Part shown: positions 41,852 to 50,021 of the stretch, one piece after another
Position numbering within the stretch: position 1 is the first letter of the stretch
Layout of the letters: every line of letters starts with the position of its first letter
Virus record (IMG/VR): IMGVR_UViG_3300042923_000281
Coordinates: 62,001-126,000 of that record
Reading direction: 5' to 3' (one strand)
DNA: 64,000 nucleotides
From: a virus
The notes under the pieces: model-generated
Told to the model about the DNA's origin: nothing
What the model saw: only the letters and a program-made list of their open reading frames with translations
Database searches by the model: none
Position numbers and translations under genes: made by a program

Positions 41852-43933
41852 ATGTACGCCAGCTTTTCGCGCATGTTGGGGATAATCTCTGTCAAAGAGA
41901 CTGACTCTCACATTATAGTGAACGGAATACCCGGTCTGCGCTTTCAAAAGGACATCTACAACTTTTGGAAAACCAGCAAGATCGCCAACAACATCTTTAC
42001 TTCGGTGTCACGGTCCTCCGTTAAGTTTCCGAAGTTCTTCGCCATCGAAGTCCTGTACATCCTGGAGCAACTACAGGATTCTCGCCGTACCTTCAGCGGT
42101 CGTCGGACATTGTCCAAGGTCGCAGAAGAGCTCGTCAAATCCACATGGCTGCACAACATCGGCGTGACAGGGTTCGCATCTCGCTTGAATTACAAGGCGC
42201 TTGATGACCTCAATGTCACATTATTTCAGCACCAACTTAATTTTTTACGGGAGTACGACCGAACCACGTTTGAATATGACCTCAATGGCATGCTCATGGA
42301 CGTGGCAGCAGGTGGCGGTAAAACCATTACCAACTTTGCACTCGGTCATGTGCTTGGCGCTGATACCAAAGTGTTCATCGTACCGAAGAACTCCGTGTTC
42401 GACGTATGGGTCAAGACGATCAAGATGCTTTTCAAGAAAGGCATCCCGAACTATTGGCATAGTCTAAGTGGAGATGAGCCCAAGATTGGGCAAGAGTACT
42501 ACATCGTTCACTACGACTACATGGACAAGTTCCTGACGTTCGTGAAGCAGAACCGTGGCTCGTTCGGCAAGGTCTTTGTGGCCATTGACGAATCCCACAA
42601 CTTCAACGAGCAGTCGGCACGGACGCAATTCTTGGTGGACATCTGTCATGGACTTAAAGCACGCGATGTGGTGCACGCATCTGGTACGCCGTTCAAGGCC
42701 ATGGGCTCTGAAGCGATCACGTTGCTCAAAACAGTGTGTTCTGACTTCACCCCTGAAGTAGAGGCAGCCTTCCGCAAACTCTTCGGTAAGGAAGCCAAGA
42801 AGGCCCTGGAGATCCTTGCTAACCGAATCGGTATCGTGTCCTTTAAGGTGCCGAAGCAGGACATCGAAACCCCAGGCGTGGAGTACCATGAAGTCAAGAT
42901 CGGTCTGAAAAACGGTCTGGACTACACGTTGACTTCCGTGCGGGACAAGATGAGCAAGTTCATCGAAGAGCGCCTGAAGTACTACCGGGATGGGATGAAG
43001 GAGTACGAAGGTCTGTACGAACGCTGCCTCATCATGCATGAGAAGTCGCTGGCTCGGGCTGCTCCTGCACAGATGCGTGAGTTCGAACTGTACCAGAGCT
43101 ACGTCAAGACCATCCGCAAAGGCTACGACCCAGTCACCATGAAAGACATGGTGATGTTCTGCAACCGGTACGAGCTGAAGAAGATTGTCCCTTCGTTGCC
43201 TGATGCGTACCGCAAACCGTTCCTGAACGTGCGAGCGATCATCAAGTACGTCGAACTCAAGGTCATGGGTGAAGCACTGTCCCAAGTCCTAGGTCGTCTG
43301 CGTATCCAGTGCCACATTGACATGCTGCCCAACATGCCGTTGGATGACATCATTGACAACGCTACGTCAAAGACGGTGGTCTTCACCAGCTACGTCGATG
43401 TCGTCAAGGAACTGGAAGTGTTGCTCAAGGCGGCTGGGTACAAGCCACTGCTGGTGTATGGGGAAACCAACAAGGACCTCACCAACATCGTTAAGCAGTT
43501 CGAGAACGACCCGGATGCGAACCCGCTCATTGCGACGTTCAAGTCCTTGTCCACCGCAGTGCCTCTGACCATGGCCAATACGGAGATCTTCACCAACTCT
43601 CCGTACCGTGATTACGAACGTACTCAGGCAGTTGCTCGGGTTGACCGTATCGGTCAGAAGCATCGGTGCCATGTGCACGAGACCTTCCTTGACACAGGTC
43701 AAGAGCCGAACATCTCCACGCGGTCTAAGGACATCATGCAGTGGTCGAAGAACCAGGTCGAGGCAATCTTAGGGGTACAGTCCCCGGACGATCTGGAAGC
43801 CTCTCTGGAGTCTCTGGTTGAGAACCCAGAAGCATCGATCGACGACGGTGAGGCATTCATGGAGAAGCTGCGAGGCATGCTTCCTGTGGACACCATTCCG
43901 CAAGACGAAGTCGAAGAAGCTCTCGCACCATAA
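41852..43933 (+). CDS. SNF2-type SF2 helicase, 694 aa
   Basis: ATP-binding AGGGKT lies at 153-158, DESH at 246-249 (motif II) and SGTPF at 277-281 (motif III). The second RecA domain has VVFTSYVDVVKEL and a long motif V-VI region ending in QAVARVDRIGQKHR, the SNF2 signature. Such proteins translocate on duplex DNA using ATP. Phage versions are thought to help replication or repair. The C-terminus (after residue 640) is acidic and carries EASLESL. Probable start at 41852. Confidence 0.82.
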   Translation: MYASFSRMLGIISVKETDSHIIVNGIPGLRFQKDIYNFWKTSKIANNIFTSVSRSSVKFPKFFAIEVLYILEQLQDSRRTFSGRRTLSKVAEELVKSTWLHNIGVTGFASRLNYKALDDLNVTLFQHQLNFLREYDRTTFEYDLNGMLMDVAAGGGKTITNFALGHVLGADTKVFIVPKNSVFDVWVKTIKMLFKKGIPNYWHSLSGDEPKIGQEYYIVHYDYMDKFLTFVKQNRGSFGKVFVAIDESHNFNEQSARTQFLVDICHGLKARDVVHASGTPFKAMGSEAITLLKTVCSDFTPEVEAAFRKLFGKEAKKALEILANRIGIVSFKVPKQDIETPGVEYHEVKIGLKNGLDYTLTSVRDKMSKFIEERLKYYRDGMKEYEGLYERCLIMHEKSLARAAPAQMREFELYQSYVKTIRKGYDPVTMKDMVMFCNRYELKKIVPSLPDAYRKPFLNVRAIIKYVELKVMGEALSQVLGRLRIQCHIDMLPNMPLDDIIDNATSKTVVFTSYVDVVKELEVLLKAAGYKPLLVYGETNKDLTNIVKQFENDPDANPLIATFKSLSTAVPLTMANTEIFTNSPYRDYERTQAVARVDRIGQKHRCHVHETFLDTGQEPNISTRSKDIMQWSKNQVEAILGVQSPDDLEASLESLVENPEASIDDGEAFMEKLRGMLPVDTIPQDEVEEALAP

Positions 43934-43975
43934 TACTCGGGAGACTTTGGTCTCCCTTTCTTTTAAGGATCGAAC

Positions 43976-45097
43976 ATGAAACAAGGTATTTTGAGCCAGT
44001 ACATGATGTCTGACGCACGTCAGGCTGGTCGTGGTCTACTGGCGTCGCTGGAGTCCATTGAAGAGATGGAACTCGGGGAAGAGAAGAAAGCAGATGCAAT
44101 CGAAGAGGCAAGTTCGTTGGCATTGCGCATCGGTCGGGACTTTCCTGAAGACAGTGACATGCATCAGAGCATGTTCAAGGTTCTTGAGAACATGGGCGCT
44201 ACCGAAGGTGCCAATGTTTCCAATGAAAGTCTATTGGGGTTGGCCACAAAGCTGTCTGGGTTCTGGCGAAAGCCTAAACCAGACTCTAAACAAATCTCTG
44301 ATGAAGAGAAGACGGATTGGAGCAAACGCCAACAAGCTATCCTCCAGTTCATCAAGGACATGGAGAAGACGTACCTGAACACGGTTTGGTTGGGTAAGCA
44401 GAAGTACGTTCAAGGTACTGTCCCTGCCAAGGACTTCTCAGGAGCGTTCCAGCTTGACGGGAAGCCGGTCACAGACCCACTGGCAAACATCGAGCAGCAC
44501 AAGAAGAACACTGGTGCGTTCATCAAAGCATGGCACGGCGTCTTGGCCAACCTGAACACCCAAGTGCAGGCCATCCATCAGCGTACAGTCAAAGCCACTG
44601 CCGGTGCGGCACTTGATGACGAAGCAGCGATCGACATCGTCCGCAAAGCGGTTGATGAACTCAATACATTACCCGACCCCACTGCCAAGTTCCCTTCGTT
44701 CTCCGGCACTGCATTGTCCAACATGGTCCCCGTCATCAATACCCGCTTCAGTGTGCCCGTGGTGAATGTCGAAGCAAAGATGCCGATGTCCCCAAGTGAC
44801 ACGCTGCCTGCGCTGGATAAAGATGGGGTGCTCAAAGTAGCCAAGTTGGTTGTCGAGATGATGAAGAACCCTGACTTCTGGCCACACATGGAATGGATCA
44901 GGTGGCTGGACTTCAAGGACGGCAGTAAGTTCAGTGACTGGATCTACGACGCAGACAACAGTGTCTACATGGATTACTACCATCGCTTCTATTGGCAGGG
45001 TGCCAACGATGCATGGTCGGACGACATCTTCGCATTGAACAGTCACTACCGCGTTATCATAGGCTTGATCAAGTGGATGGATCGCTCGATCAAGTAA
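43976..45097 (+). CDS. Putative internal head protein, 373 aa
   Basis: The start follows AAGGAT. The first 85 residues include ASLESI and VSNESL, S-x-E sites as in the capsid precursor, ahead of a helical, basic body rich in aromatic residues near the C-terminus. This layout fits a virion protein trimmed by the head protease. It lies 42 bases after the helicase gene. No enzyme motif is visible. Confidence 0.58.
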   Translation: MKQGILSQYMMSDARQAGRGLLASLESIEEMELGEEKKADAIEEASSLALRIGRDFPEDSDMHQSMFKVLENMGATEGANVSNESLLGLATKLSGFWRKPKPDSKQISDEEKTDWSKRQQAILQFIKDMEKTYLNTVWLGKQKYVQGTVPAKDFSGAFQLDGKPVTDPLANIEQHKKNTGAFIKAWHGVLANLNTQVQAIHQRTVKATAGAALDDEAAIDIVRKAVDELNTLPDPTAKFPSFSGTALSNMVPVINTRFSVPVVNVEAKMPMSPSDTLPALDKDGVLKVAKLVVEMMKNPDFWPHMEWIRWLDFKDGSKFSDWIYDADNSVYMDYYHRFYWQGANDAWSDDIFALNSHYRVIIGLIKWMDRSIK

Positions 45098-45144
45098 ACA
45101 AAGAAAAAAGAAAGCACTGGAGAGCAGCCCTAGGGCTGCTCTCC
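45098..45144. terminator. Bidirectional terminator at a convergent junction
   Basis: GGAGAGCAGCCC/GGGCTGCTCTCC stem (45119-45144). The A-tract at 45098-45114 serves as the U-tract of the minus-strand gene, and CTTATGCCG follows on the plus strand. Confidence 0.85.
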
Positions 45145-45152
45145 TTATGCCG

Positions 45153-45458
45153 TCAGTGCAGTATTTCCAGACCTTCGATTTGTAGGTTGTCTAACGTACG
45201 ACGGACCCAGCCTTCATCAGGCGGACGCTTCTGATTGCGGAGCGCTACCTCTTCACGCTTGTCAGGCGTGACGAACAGCAGCGAGAGGGGATAGTAGCCA
45301 CACTGTCCGGTGAAAGGGTTACCGTGGCGGACCAAGAGGCCCTTAACGGTGTCAGCCCATTTCAATTCCTCGAGGGGCACAGAGATGTAACTGATCCCTG
45401 TGTCTGCTTCGAGCTTCCGGAAGATCAGGCCTTGCTCTTCGTGATAGACATGTGTCAT
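45153..45458 (-). CDS. Small unknown protein, 102 aa
   Basis: The ATG at 45458 overlaps the upstream stop (ATGA). Residues 12-20 read IFRKLEADTG, recalling FKALEADIG in the 197-aa protein at 52526-53119, so both may share a fold. No known domain is recognised. Confidence 0.65.
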   Translation of the reverse strand: MTHVYHEEQGLIFRKLEADTGISYISVPLEELKWADTVKGLLVRHGNPFTGQCGYYPLSLLFVTPDKREEVALRNQKRPPDEGWVRRTLDNLQIEGLEILH

Positions 45459-46108
45459 TTGGGATCTCCCAGGCTGTTGATGACTTCTTGGTTCTTCTCG
45501 ATCCATTCTTCTTTGCTGATGGCGTCATTGAAGCTGGTCGCTACATCGACATCATTGAACAGGCGAGACATTGGTTGGTACACGTAACGTCCGTTGATGA
45601 CAAACCGGACCATGTACATTTCAGGGATGAAGACACCGGTACCACGCTTTACGAAACGCTCGTTCAGCAGGGCCAGCGTGGCTTCATTTACAGCAGCGTA
45701 CGTGTCGCCGCCACGGGTAAACACGGTACCAGTGGTCTCGTGTTTCAGGGCGCGGCCACCCAGTACAGCTTCGTTGTGGTACACACCGCAAGGTGCGTTA
45801 ACCAGAACTTCGATGCGATGGATCTTGTTGCCCAGCTTGATCTTGGTCACACCGTAGTGCAGTTGCAGGATCACGCCAAAGATGCGTGGCAGGTGATCGT
45901 GCAGCTCGTACGGCAGTTGAGCGTTGACAACCATGCGGCCGTCTTCGTTCTCTTCGTACTTGACGATCAGGGTGTCGCCAGCCCGCTCATAGCCCACTTC
46001 TTCACACTCACTTGGAAGGCGAGTGATGAAGAGGTCTGCAAAGGGTTCACGGGTGTTGGCTTGTGCTTCAGCGATTTCGCGGGAATCAACGATGATGGTG
46101 TAAGTCAT
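45455..46108 (-). CDS. Unknown protein, 217 aa
   Basis: The ATG at 46108 follows AAGGAG. The longer frame from 46213 starts inside the next gene and has a poor start. The chain is alpha/beta, with an N-terminal TYTIIVDSREIAE strand-helix and no clear catalytic motif. Part of a compact early-type minus-strand operon. Confidence 0.67.
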   Translation of the reverse strand: MTYTIIVDSREIAEAQANTREPFADLFITRLPSECEEVGYERAGDTLIVKYEENEDGRMVVNAQLPYELHDHLPRIFGVILQLHYGVTKIKLGNKIHRIEVLVNAPCGVYHNEAVLGGRALKHETTGTVFTRGGDTYAAVNEATLALLNERFVKRGTGVFIPEMYMVRFVINGRYVYQPMSRLFNDVDVATSFNDAISKEEWIEKNQEVINSLGDPK

Positions 46109-46142
46109 GACATGCTCCTTAGCATGAGGGTAAAGGGTAGGG

Positions 46143-46505
46143 TTAGTGCAAGTGGTGCGAAGACTCGGGTGTATCTGCCCAGTCAACCGACAGGATGATC
46201 TTGGCAGACTCAATGAGGACCTTGGTGCGGTACTCAGGTTGTAATTCGTGACGCAGTGAGAAGATCGGTATCCCTCTCAACGTTTCAGCCATGTTGACCA
46301 AACCGTCGAAAGGGTAATTCACTTGCTCGGTGTAAAGTACAACTTGATTCAGGCCCACGACATGGATCGTGGTCAAAAAGCCCTGAATGATTTCGATAGC
46401 GACAGCGTACTGTTGTCCTGAGATGTAGCCCTTTAACAGATCACCATGACCTGTCCAGATCCGAAGAGCTGGGGCAAATATCTCGACAACGGCGTCGGTG
46501 TACAT
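46143..46505 (-). CDS. Unknown protein, 120 aa
   Basis: The ATG at 46505 follows AAGGAGAG. Mixed alpha/beta composition with a His-rich end (ESSHHLH). No motif is recognised. Confidence 0.66.
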   Translation of the reverse strand: MYTDAVVEIFAPALRIWTGHGDLLKGYISGQQYAVAIEIIQGFLTTIHVVGLNQVVLYTEQVNYPFDGLVNMAETLRGIPIFSLRHELQPEYRTKVLIESAKIILSVDWADTPESSHHLH

Positions 46506-46515
46506 GGGACTCTCC

Positions 46516-46680
46516 TTAACGAGAGGGTTTGTTGTAGCCCGGGACATCCTTGATGAGGTTAGAGACGGTAGCACGTACCTGTGCCATCTTCTTTTCTTCT
46601 TTACGCTTGAGGTAGTACGACATCCCAAGGTAACCAACAACGAAGCCACCGATAGCGCAAGCGCCGTAAGTTTTAGACAT
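46516..46680 (-). CDS. Small membrane protein, 54 aa
   Basis: The ATG at 46680 follows AAGGAA. One Gly-rich hydrophobic segment (residues 6-22) precedes a basic helix (YLKRKEEKKMAQVR). A single-pass membrane protein with a cytoplasmic basic tail is likely. It is the first gene after the promoter-like element at 46715. Function unknown. Confidence 0.65.
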   Translation of the reverse strand: MSKTYGACAIGGFVVGYLGMSYYLKRKEEKKMAQVRATVSNLIKDVPGYNKPSR

Positions 46681-46714
46681 GATACGTTCCTTCACTAGGT
46701 TAGGGTCATTCACC

Positions 46715-46753
46715 GTTATCATGTATTGTTGAAAAGAATTCGAATCGAATCGG
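46715..46753 (-). promoter_or_regulatory. Recurrent phage promoter-like element
   Basis: The minus strand reads CGATTCGAATTC, spacer, CAACAATACATGATAAC. It shares 36 consecutive identical bases with the element at 51178-51218. It lies directly between a terminator and the small membrane gene. Confidence 0.7.
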
Positions 46754-46788
46754 CATAAAGGCCAGGAGCACTCGCTCCTGGCCTATGC
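46753..46788 (-). terminator. Terminator with GCATA/TATGC clamp
   Basis: AGGCCAGGAGC/GCTCCTGGCCT with a four-base loop, flanked by GCATA and TATGC that extend the stem. It closes the spanin pair. Confidence 0.82.
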
Positions 46789-47037
46789 TTACTTGGGGGC
46801 TGCTTTATTAGCGGCATTGATCAACCGGATGTCAGCGTTGCAGTTGGTAAGGGACTGGGTCTGACGGATGTAGGCCGAGGTCATCTGCACTAACTTCTCA
46901 TCAGGAGTCGCCGTGGTGTATCGTTCGCCTTTAGGAGGAGAAGCGGATTCACATTCAGGCACCGCTTGGTACTGACGGTTGCCACACCCTGCCAGCATCA
47001 GGACGACAAACAGCAGGATCACTTGAAGGGAGCGCAT
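46789..47037 (-). CDS. Outer-membrane spanin lipoprotein (o-spanin), 82 aa
   Basis: A signal peptide ends in LAGC with the lipobox cysteine at C18, followed by a short periplasmic domain with two further Cys. It overlaps the end of the upstream inner-membrane spanin gene by 19 bases, a classic Rz/Rz1-like arrangement. Such pairs link the inner and outer membranes and fuse them in the last step of lysis of Gram-negative hosts. Small size and overlap fit. Confidence 0.78.
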   Translation of the reverse strand: MRSLQVILLFVVLMLAGCGNRQYQAVPECESASPPKGERYTTATPDEKLVQMTSAYIRQTQSLTNCNADIRLINAANKAAPK

Positions 47038-47522
47038 GTCTCGTCCTCATTCTTGATGGAGATGCAGTACGCCTTCCATGCGTTGTTCAAAGACTGCAAC
47101 GCAATCTCTTCATTCACGGGCCGCAGTTCAGACACCTTGGGGTCAAAGACCTCAGACTTGGTGATGTCAGTAGTCGGGCAATTGGAGACACGGTCTCGGT
47201 ACTTGACCACCTCAACGATCTGAGGCGTTGCAGGAGATGGAGGGGCAACCGGAGTATTGTTCCGTGCAGCGCACATCAAATCGATCTGGGCTTCCTCCAA
47301 TTCATCGAACCACATCTTGTTCTGCTTCTTGGTCGAGGTGTAGGTCTCGATCTCAGTGCGCAGTCCGGCAATGGTCTCATCACGTTCGCCAATAGTGGTG
47401 CTCTGGTTGGCTACTTGGGTGTTCATGTCCAATGACCAATTGACCCAGTAGGCCAAAGCACCAAGGACAATTGCGATTGCCAGCAGCCATTTAAGGTTGA
47501 CCAGCGAGAGTAGCTTGCTCAT
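47019..47522 (-). CDS. Inner-membrane spanin (i-spanin), 167 aa
   Basis: A single membrane segment at about residues 11-29 is followed by a charged coiled-coil stretch (STTIGERDETIAGLRTE-like, residues 41-60) and a Pro-rich linker. This is the Rz-type topology with the bulk in the periplasm. It overlaps the lipoprotein gene. Endolysin and holin genes are not evident beside it. ATG at 47522. Confidence 0.75.
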   Translation of the reverse strand: MSKLLSLVNLKWLLAIAIVLGALAYWVNWSLDMNTQVANQSTTIGERDETIAGLRTEIETYTSTKKQNKMWFDELEEAQIDLMCAARNNTPVAPPSPATPQIVEVVKYRDRVSNCPTTDITKSEVFDPKVSELRPVNEEIALQSLNNAWKAYCISIKNEDETCAPFK

Positions 47523-47538
47523 GAGAACTCCTCATAAA

Positions 47539-47561
47539 GGGGAGAGCCGAAGCCCTCCCCT
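47539..47561 (-). terminator. Terminator-like hairpin
   Basis: GGGGAG and CTCCCC with a central GC and CGAA loop lie between the 129-aa basic gene and the i-spanin gene. Confidence 0.55.
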
Positions 47562-47569
47562 AGATTCAC

Positions 47570-47959
47570 TTACTCGGCGCAGGTGTCGAGGAAGTTGATA
47601 ACCAGAGCGGCTACCAGTGCAGCGGGGGTGACGCCCATGCGGGCCGCTTCTTTGATCAGGACTTCTTTCTGCGCTTTGGTGATCTTGCCACCGAGCGATT
47701 CAGAACGAGTCAGGCCGCCTTTGGCGAAGCCTTCGAAGATCTTGGCCAGACGTGCTGGGATCTTGTAGGGCTTTTTCGCTGGGGCTTTCTTGGCAGCAGG
47801 CTTGGCCTGTGCAGCAGGAGGAACGCTGATCGAGGCGACCTTGGTCTTTTTGATACCGTCAGCAGGGGCTACCTTGGCTTTCGGTTTGGCAGCCAGTTTA
47901 GCTGCGGGCTTACCGGCTGGTTTCTTTGCGACTGGTTTGGTTTCGTCATGGACGGCCAT
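47570..47959 (-). CDS. Lys/Ala/Pro-rich basic protein, 129 aa
   Basis: The first 75 residues are KPAxKPxAK-type repeats, like the tails of histone H1 and bacterial nucleoid proteins. The C-terminal 50 residues form a compact helical part (ITKAQKEVLIKEAARMGVTP). DNA binding is likely by charge. It may compact phage DNA or interfere with host nucleoid, but this is inference. The start at 47959 follows AAGGAAC. Confidence 0.65.
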   Translation of the reverse strand: MAVHDETKPVAKKPAGKPAAKLAAKPKAKVAPADGIKKTKVASISVPPAAQAKPAAKKAPAKKPYKIPARLAKIFEGFAKGGLTRSESLGGKITKAQKEVLIKEAARMGVTPAALVAALVINFLDTCAE

Positions 47960-47995
47960 GGTGTGTTCCTTAGGATAGTTGGCAGAGGACTTTAA

Positions 47996-48559
47996 TTAGT
48001 CCTTCATACTATCCTCTTCATGGTCTTCCTTGAGCGAGAACATACTGACCGTACGCCGACCATCGGCATGGATCACAGGCTCTTGAGTCGAGTCGCCCAA
48101 ACGGGCAATCACATCGAACATGATGTTGCTCATTTCCATCTGGACCGCAGGACGATCAGATAGCTTATTGAACATGTGATCGCCAAACTGGAAGTACAGG
48201 TGCCGGGCTTTGATGCCTTGCTCATGGATGAAGACAAACTTCTCCCGTTGAGGAGTCGGCATGTACGTGCCCAAGATCATGATCCGTTCACCCCACTCGC
48301 ACAAGTCGCGTGCAATGTCAGTGTAGAAACAGATCTCAAGACCCTTTTCAATGTACATCCCTTTGACCATGTCGTACATGGAGTCACGCAACATGGCTCT
48401 AGCGTACTCCACACCCAGTCCTGTGTTCAGACTGTAGAAGATGTAGTACGTGTGCTTGTCCAACAGCGTCAATCGAATGCTGTTGGCCAGCACCTTACGA
48501 AGCTTCTTCTTTCTCCGCGGCAATAAGCAGAGGTCCAAGAGCATCCGCAGGCGTTTCAT
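47996..48559 (-). CDS. Unknown protein, 187 aa
   Basis: The ATG at 48559 is the preferred start because GGGAAG lies ahead of it; an ATG five codons upstream is also in frame. It overlaps the upstream gene. The N-terminus is basic (RRKKKLRK), with an alpha/beta body after it. No known motif. Confidence 0.63.
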   Translation of the reverse strand: MKRLRMLLDLCLLPRRKKKLRKVLANSIRLTLLDKHTYYIFYSLNTGLGVEYARAMLRDSMYDMVKGMYIEKGLEICFYTDIARDLCEWGERIMILGTYMPTPQREKFVFIHEQGIKARHLYFQFGDHMFNKLSDRPAVQMEMSNIMFDVIARLGDSTQEPVIHADGRRTVSMFSLKEDHEEDSMKD

Positions 48560-48995
48560 AATGGTACTTCCCATCCTTAAAGCTCTCCAAGCGATGTTTG
48601 AGATCCATGTCCATCACTTCTGACATTGCCTTCGTCAGACGGTAAATAGAGACCATGGCATTGTTCTTGTGTACCACTGCACGGCAATTGACCAACTTGC
48701 CAGTTCGCCATTCAGGCTTGAAGAATTCCATGGAGGCGATGTACGCAGCCTCAGTGAAGGCGTACCCAGTCGACCCCTCACAGACGATGTGCCAGAAGTC
48801 ATACTTGTCATCGTCCTTAAAGGTCACATCCCATGTAGAAGCATGCAGACTCAGTGACCCGCTGTAGACCCCGAACGCATCACGTGCATCAAGGTCAAAG
48901 AAATCTCCACGAACGGCCTCGCTATCGTATAGGTAGTCATCCAACTCCCGGGAGTCAGGATGCAGGCCTTCACGGAATACCAACAACTTTTTCAT
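48495..48995 (-). CDS. Unknown protein, 166 aa
   Basis: The chain begins MKKLLVFREG, followed by an acidic FDLDARDAFGVYSG. This loosely resembles the starts of the 45153 and 52526 gene products. No known domain. It heads the minus-strand run from 48995 to 45153 and is divergent from the plus-strand gene at 49059. Confidence 0.65.
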   Translation of the reverse strand: MKKLLVFREGLHPDSRELDDYLYDSEAVRGDFFDLDARDAFGVYSGSLSLHASTWDVTFKDDDKYDFWHIVCEGSTGYAFTEAAYIASMEFFKPEWRTGKLVNCRAVVHKNNAMVSIYRLTKAMSEVMDMDLKHRLESFKDGKYHYETPADALGPLLIAAEKEEAS

Positions 48996-49058
48996 GGTGT
49001 AAGGCCTTAGCTAGTTCTACACCATCTCAGCACTTTTTCTTTATTAACGGTGAACGTC

Positions 49059-49526
49059 ATGTCCCATCTGTACCACGGTTCTGGCTACAAACAACCGGAG
49101 CTTAAACCCGGCATCATGCACTCGGGTGAATTGCAGCGCTGGGACAAGACCGAATCCAACGAGTTCCTCTACGCCACCACGTTGATGGAAGAAGCCATTG
49201 CCCAAGGCTTAGCGTCGGTCATTGAGAAGCACTGGAACCTATCTCGTTACCAGTCCTCAGGCGACACCATTACGATCATCGTTGATGGGCCTCTCCCGTC
49301 GCTCAAGGAGCTTCAAGCCCTGACGGTGTATCTGTACAAGATCCACTGGGAGAAGTCCGTGTGGGTCCTCGTAGACAACCTGCACAATGGAATGTCCAAC
49401 GAGTACAAGACCAAGCAGGTCATCGGCGGGAAGATGATCGAAAGCTGTGAGCCTGTGGACCTGAGCAATTGGCTCAAGCACAAGAAGGTCGAGATCAAAG
49501 GCAAGACCGCAGCGATGCGTTGGTGA
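49059..49526 (+). CDS. Possible ADP-ribosyltransferase-like protein, 155 aa
   Basis: It starts LYHGSGYKQPELKPG, followed by TESNEFLYATTLMEEAI and a late NEYKTKQVI. The pattern YHGS, then FLYAT, then an acidic site resembles small ADP-ribosyltransferase folds (HxT/HGS and YxT elements). The catalytic glutamate cannot be assigned with confidence. It is the only plus-strand gene in an 18-kb minus-strand region and is bounded by a convergent terminator. If real, it could modify a host protein. An RNA 2'-phosphotransferase-like fold is another option. Confidence 0.35.
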   Translation: MSHLYHGSGYKQPELKPGIMHSGELQRWDKTESNEFLYATTLMEEAIAQGLASVIEKHWNLSRYQSSGDTITIIVDGPLPSLKELQALTVYLYKIHWEKSVWVLVDNLHNGMSNEYKTKQVIGGKMIESCEPVDLSNWLKHKKVEIKGKTAAMRW

Positions 49527-49576
49527 CAAAGAAAAAAAAAGAGGCTAGAGACAGGGGACCTTCGGGTCCCCTGTCT
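49526..49576. terminator. Bidirectional terminator at a convergent junction
   Basis: AGACAGGGGACC/GGTCCCCTGTCT stem closed by a TTCG loop (49549-49576), with an A-tract at 49526-49543 that is the U-tract of the minus-strand gene. Confidence 0.85.
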
Positions 49577-49582
49577 ATTCCG

Positions 49583-49951
49583 TTACGACATCAGCCAGAT
49601 CGGCTTGATGTCACTGAGTGGATAGGTCTCACCGTCAACAACGATCTTGACGGGGTCCGTTGAATCGCCCGAGTAAGTGACACCTTGGATAGACCCCATC
49701 CCAGCGGGAGTCTTAACCAACATGCCAACCGACGGGTTCCACATGACGCCCTCGCCATCGAACTCCACGGTGCCGCTTTCAGGGTCTGGCGTGGCCATAC
49801 TCTTCTTGAGGCGCGCGATGATCTCGCTGTTCATGGAACGATGGTTCTCTTTCGCCACCTCCTGAATCTGTTCACGCATGCCATCAGGCAGACGTACAAC
49901 GAACTTATCAGCAGTACGGGAAGAGTAGATTGCTTGTTTCAAAGGACGCAT
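49583..49951 (-). CDS. Arc-type ribbon-helix-helix regulator, 122 aa
   Basis: Residues 15-50 follow the Arc repressor pattern: a basic strand FVVRLPDG, a helix [12 protein letters not shown], then [14 protein letters not shown]. The C-terminal 70 residues form a separate beta-rich domain with no known match. Arc-type proteins bind DNA as dimers. It could repress phage early genes. Its own promoter is not obvious. A convergent terminator follows the gene. Confidence 0.72.
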   Translation of the reverse strand: MRPLKQAIYSSRTADKFVVRLPDGMREQIQEVAKENHRSMNSEIIARLKKSMATPDPESGTVEFDGEGVMWNPSVGMLVKTPAGMGSIQGVTYSGDSTDPVKIVVDGETYPLSDIKPIWLMS

Positions 49952-50021
49952 GGTAAAGCCTCTTGCAAGTGGGACCCTAGAGTCCCGGGTTATGGTGGTG
50001 AAGTGCCATTATGGCGATGTA

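Noticed and set aside
49050-49058. GTG start three codons upstream for the plus-strand gene
   Set aside because: ATG at 49059 is a better start; neither has a strong ribosome site.
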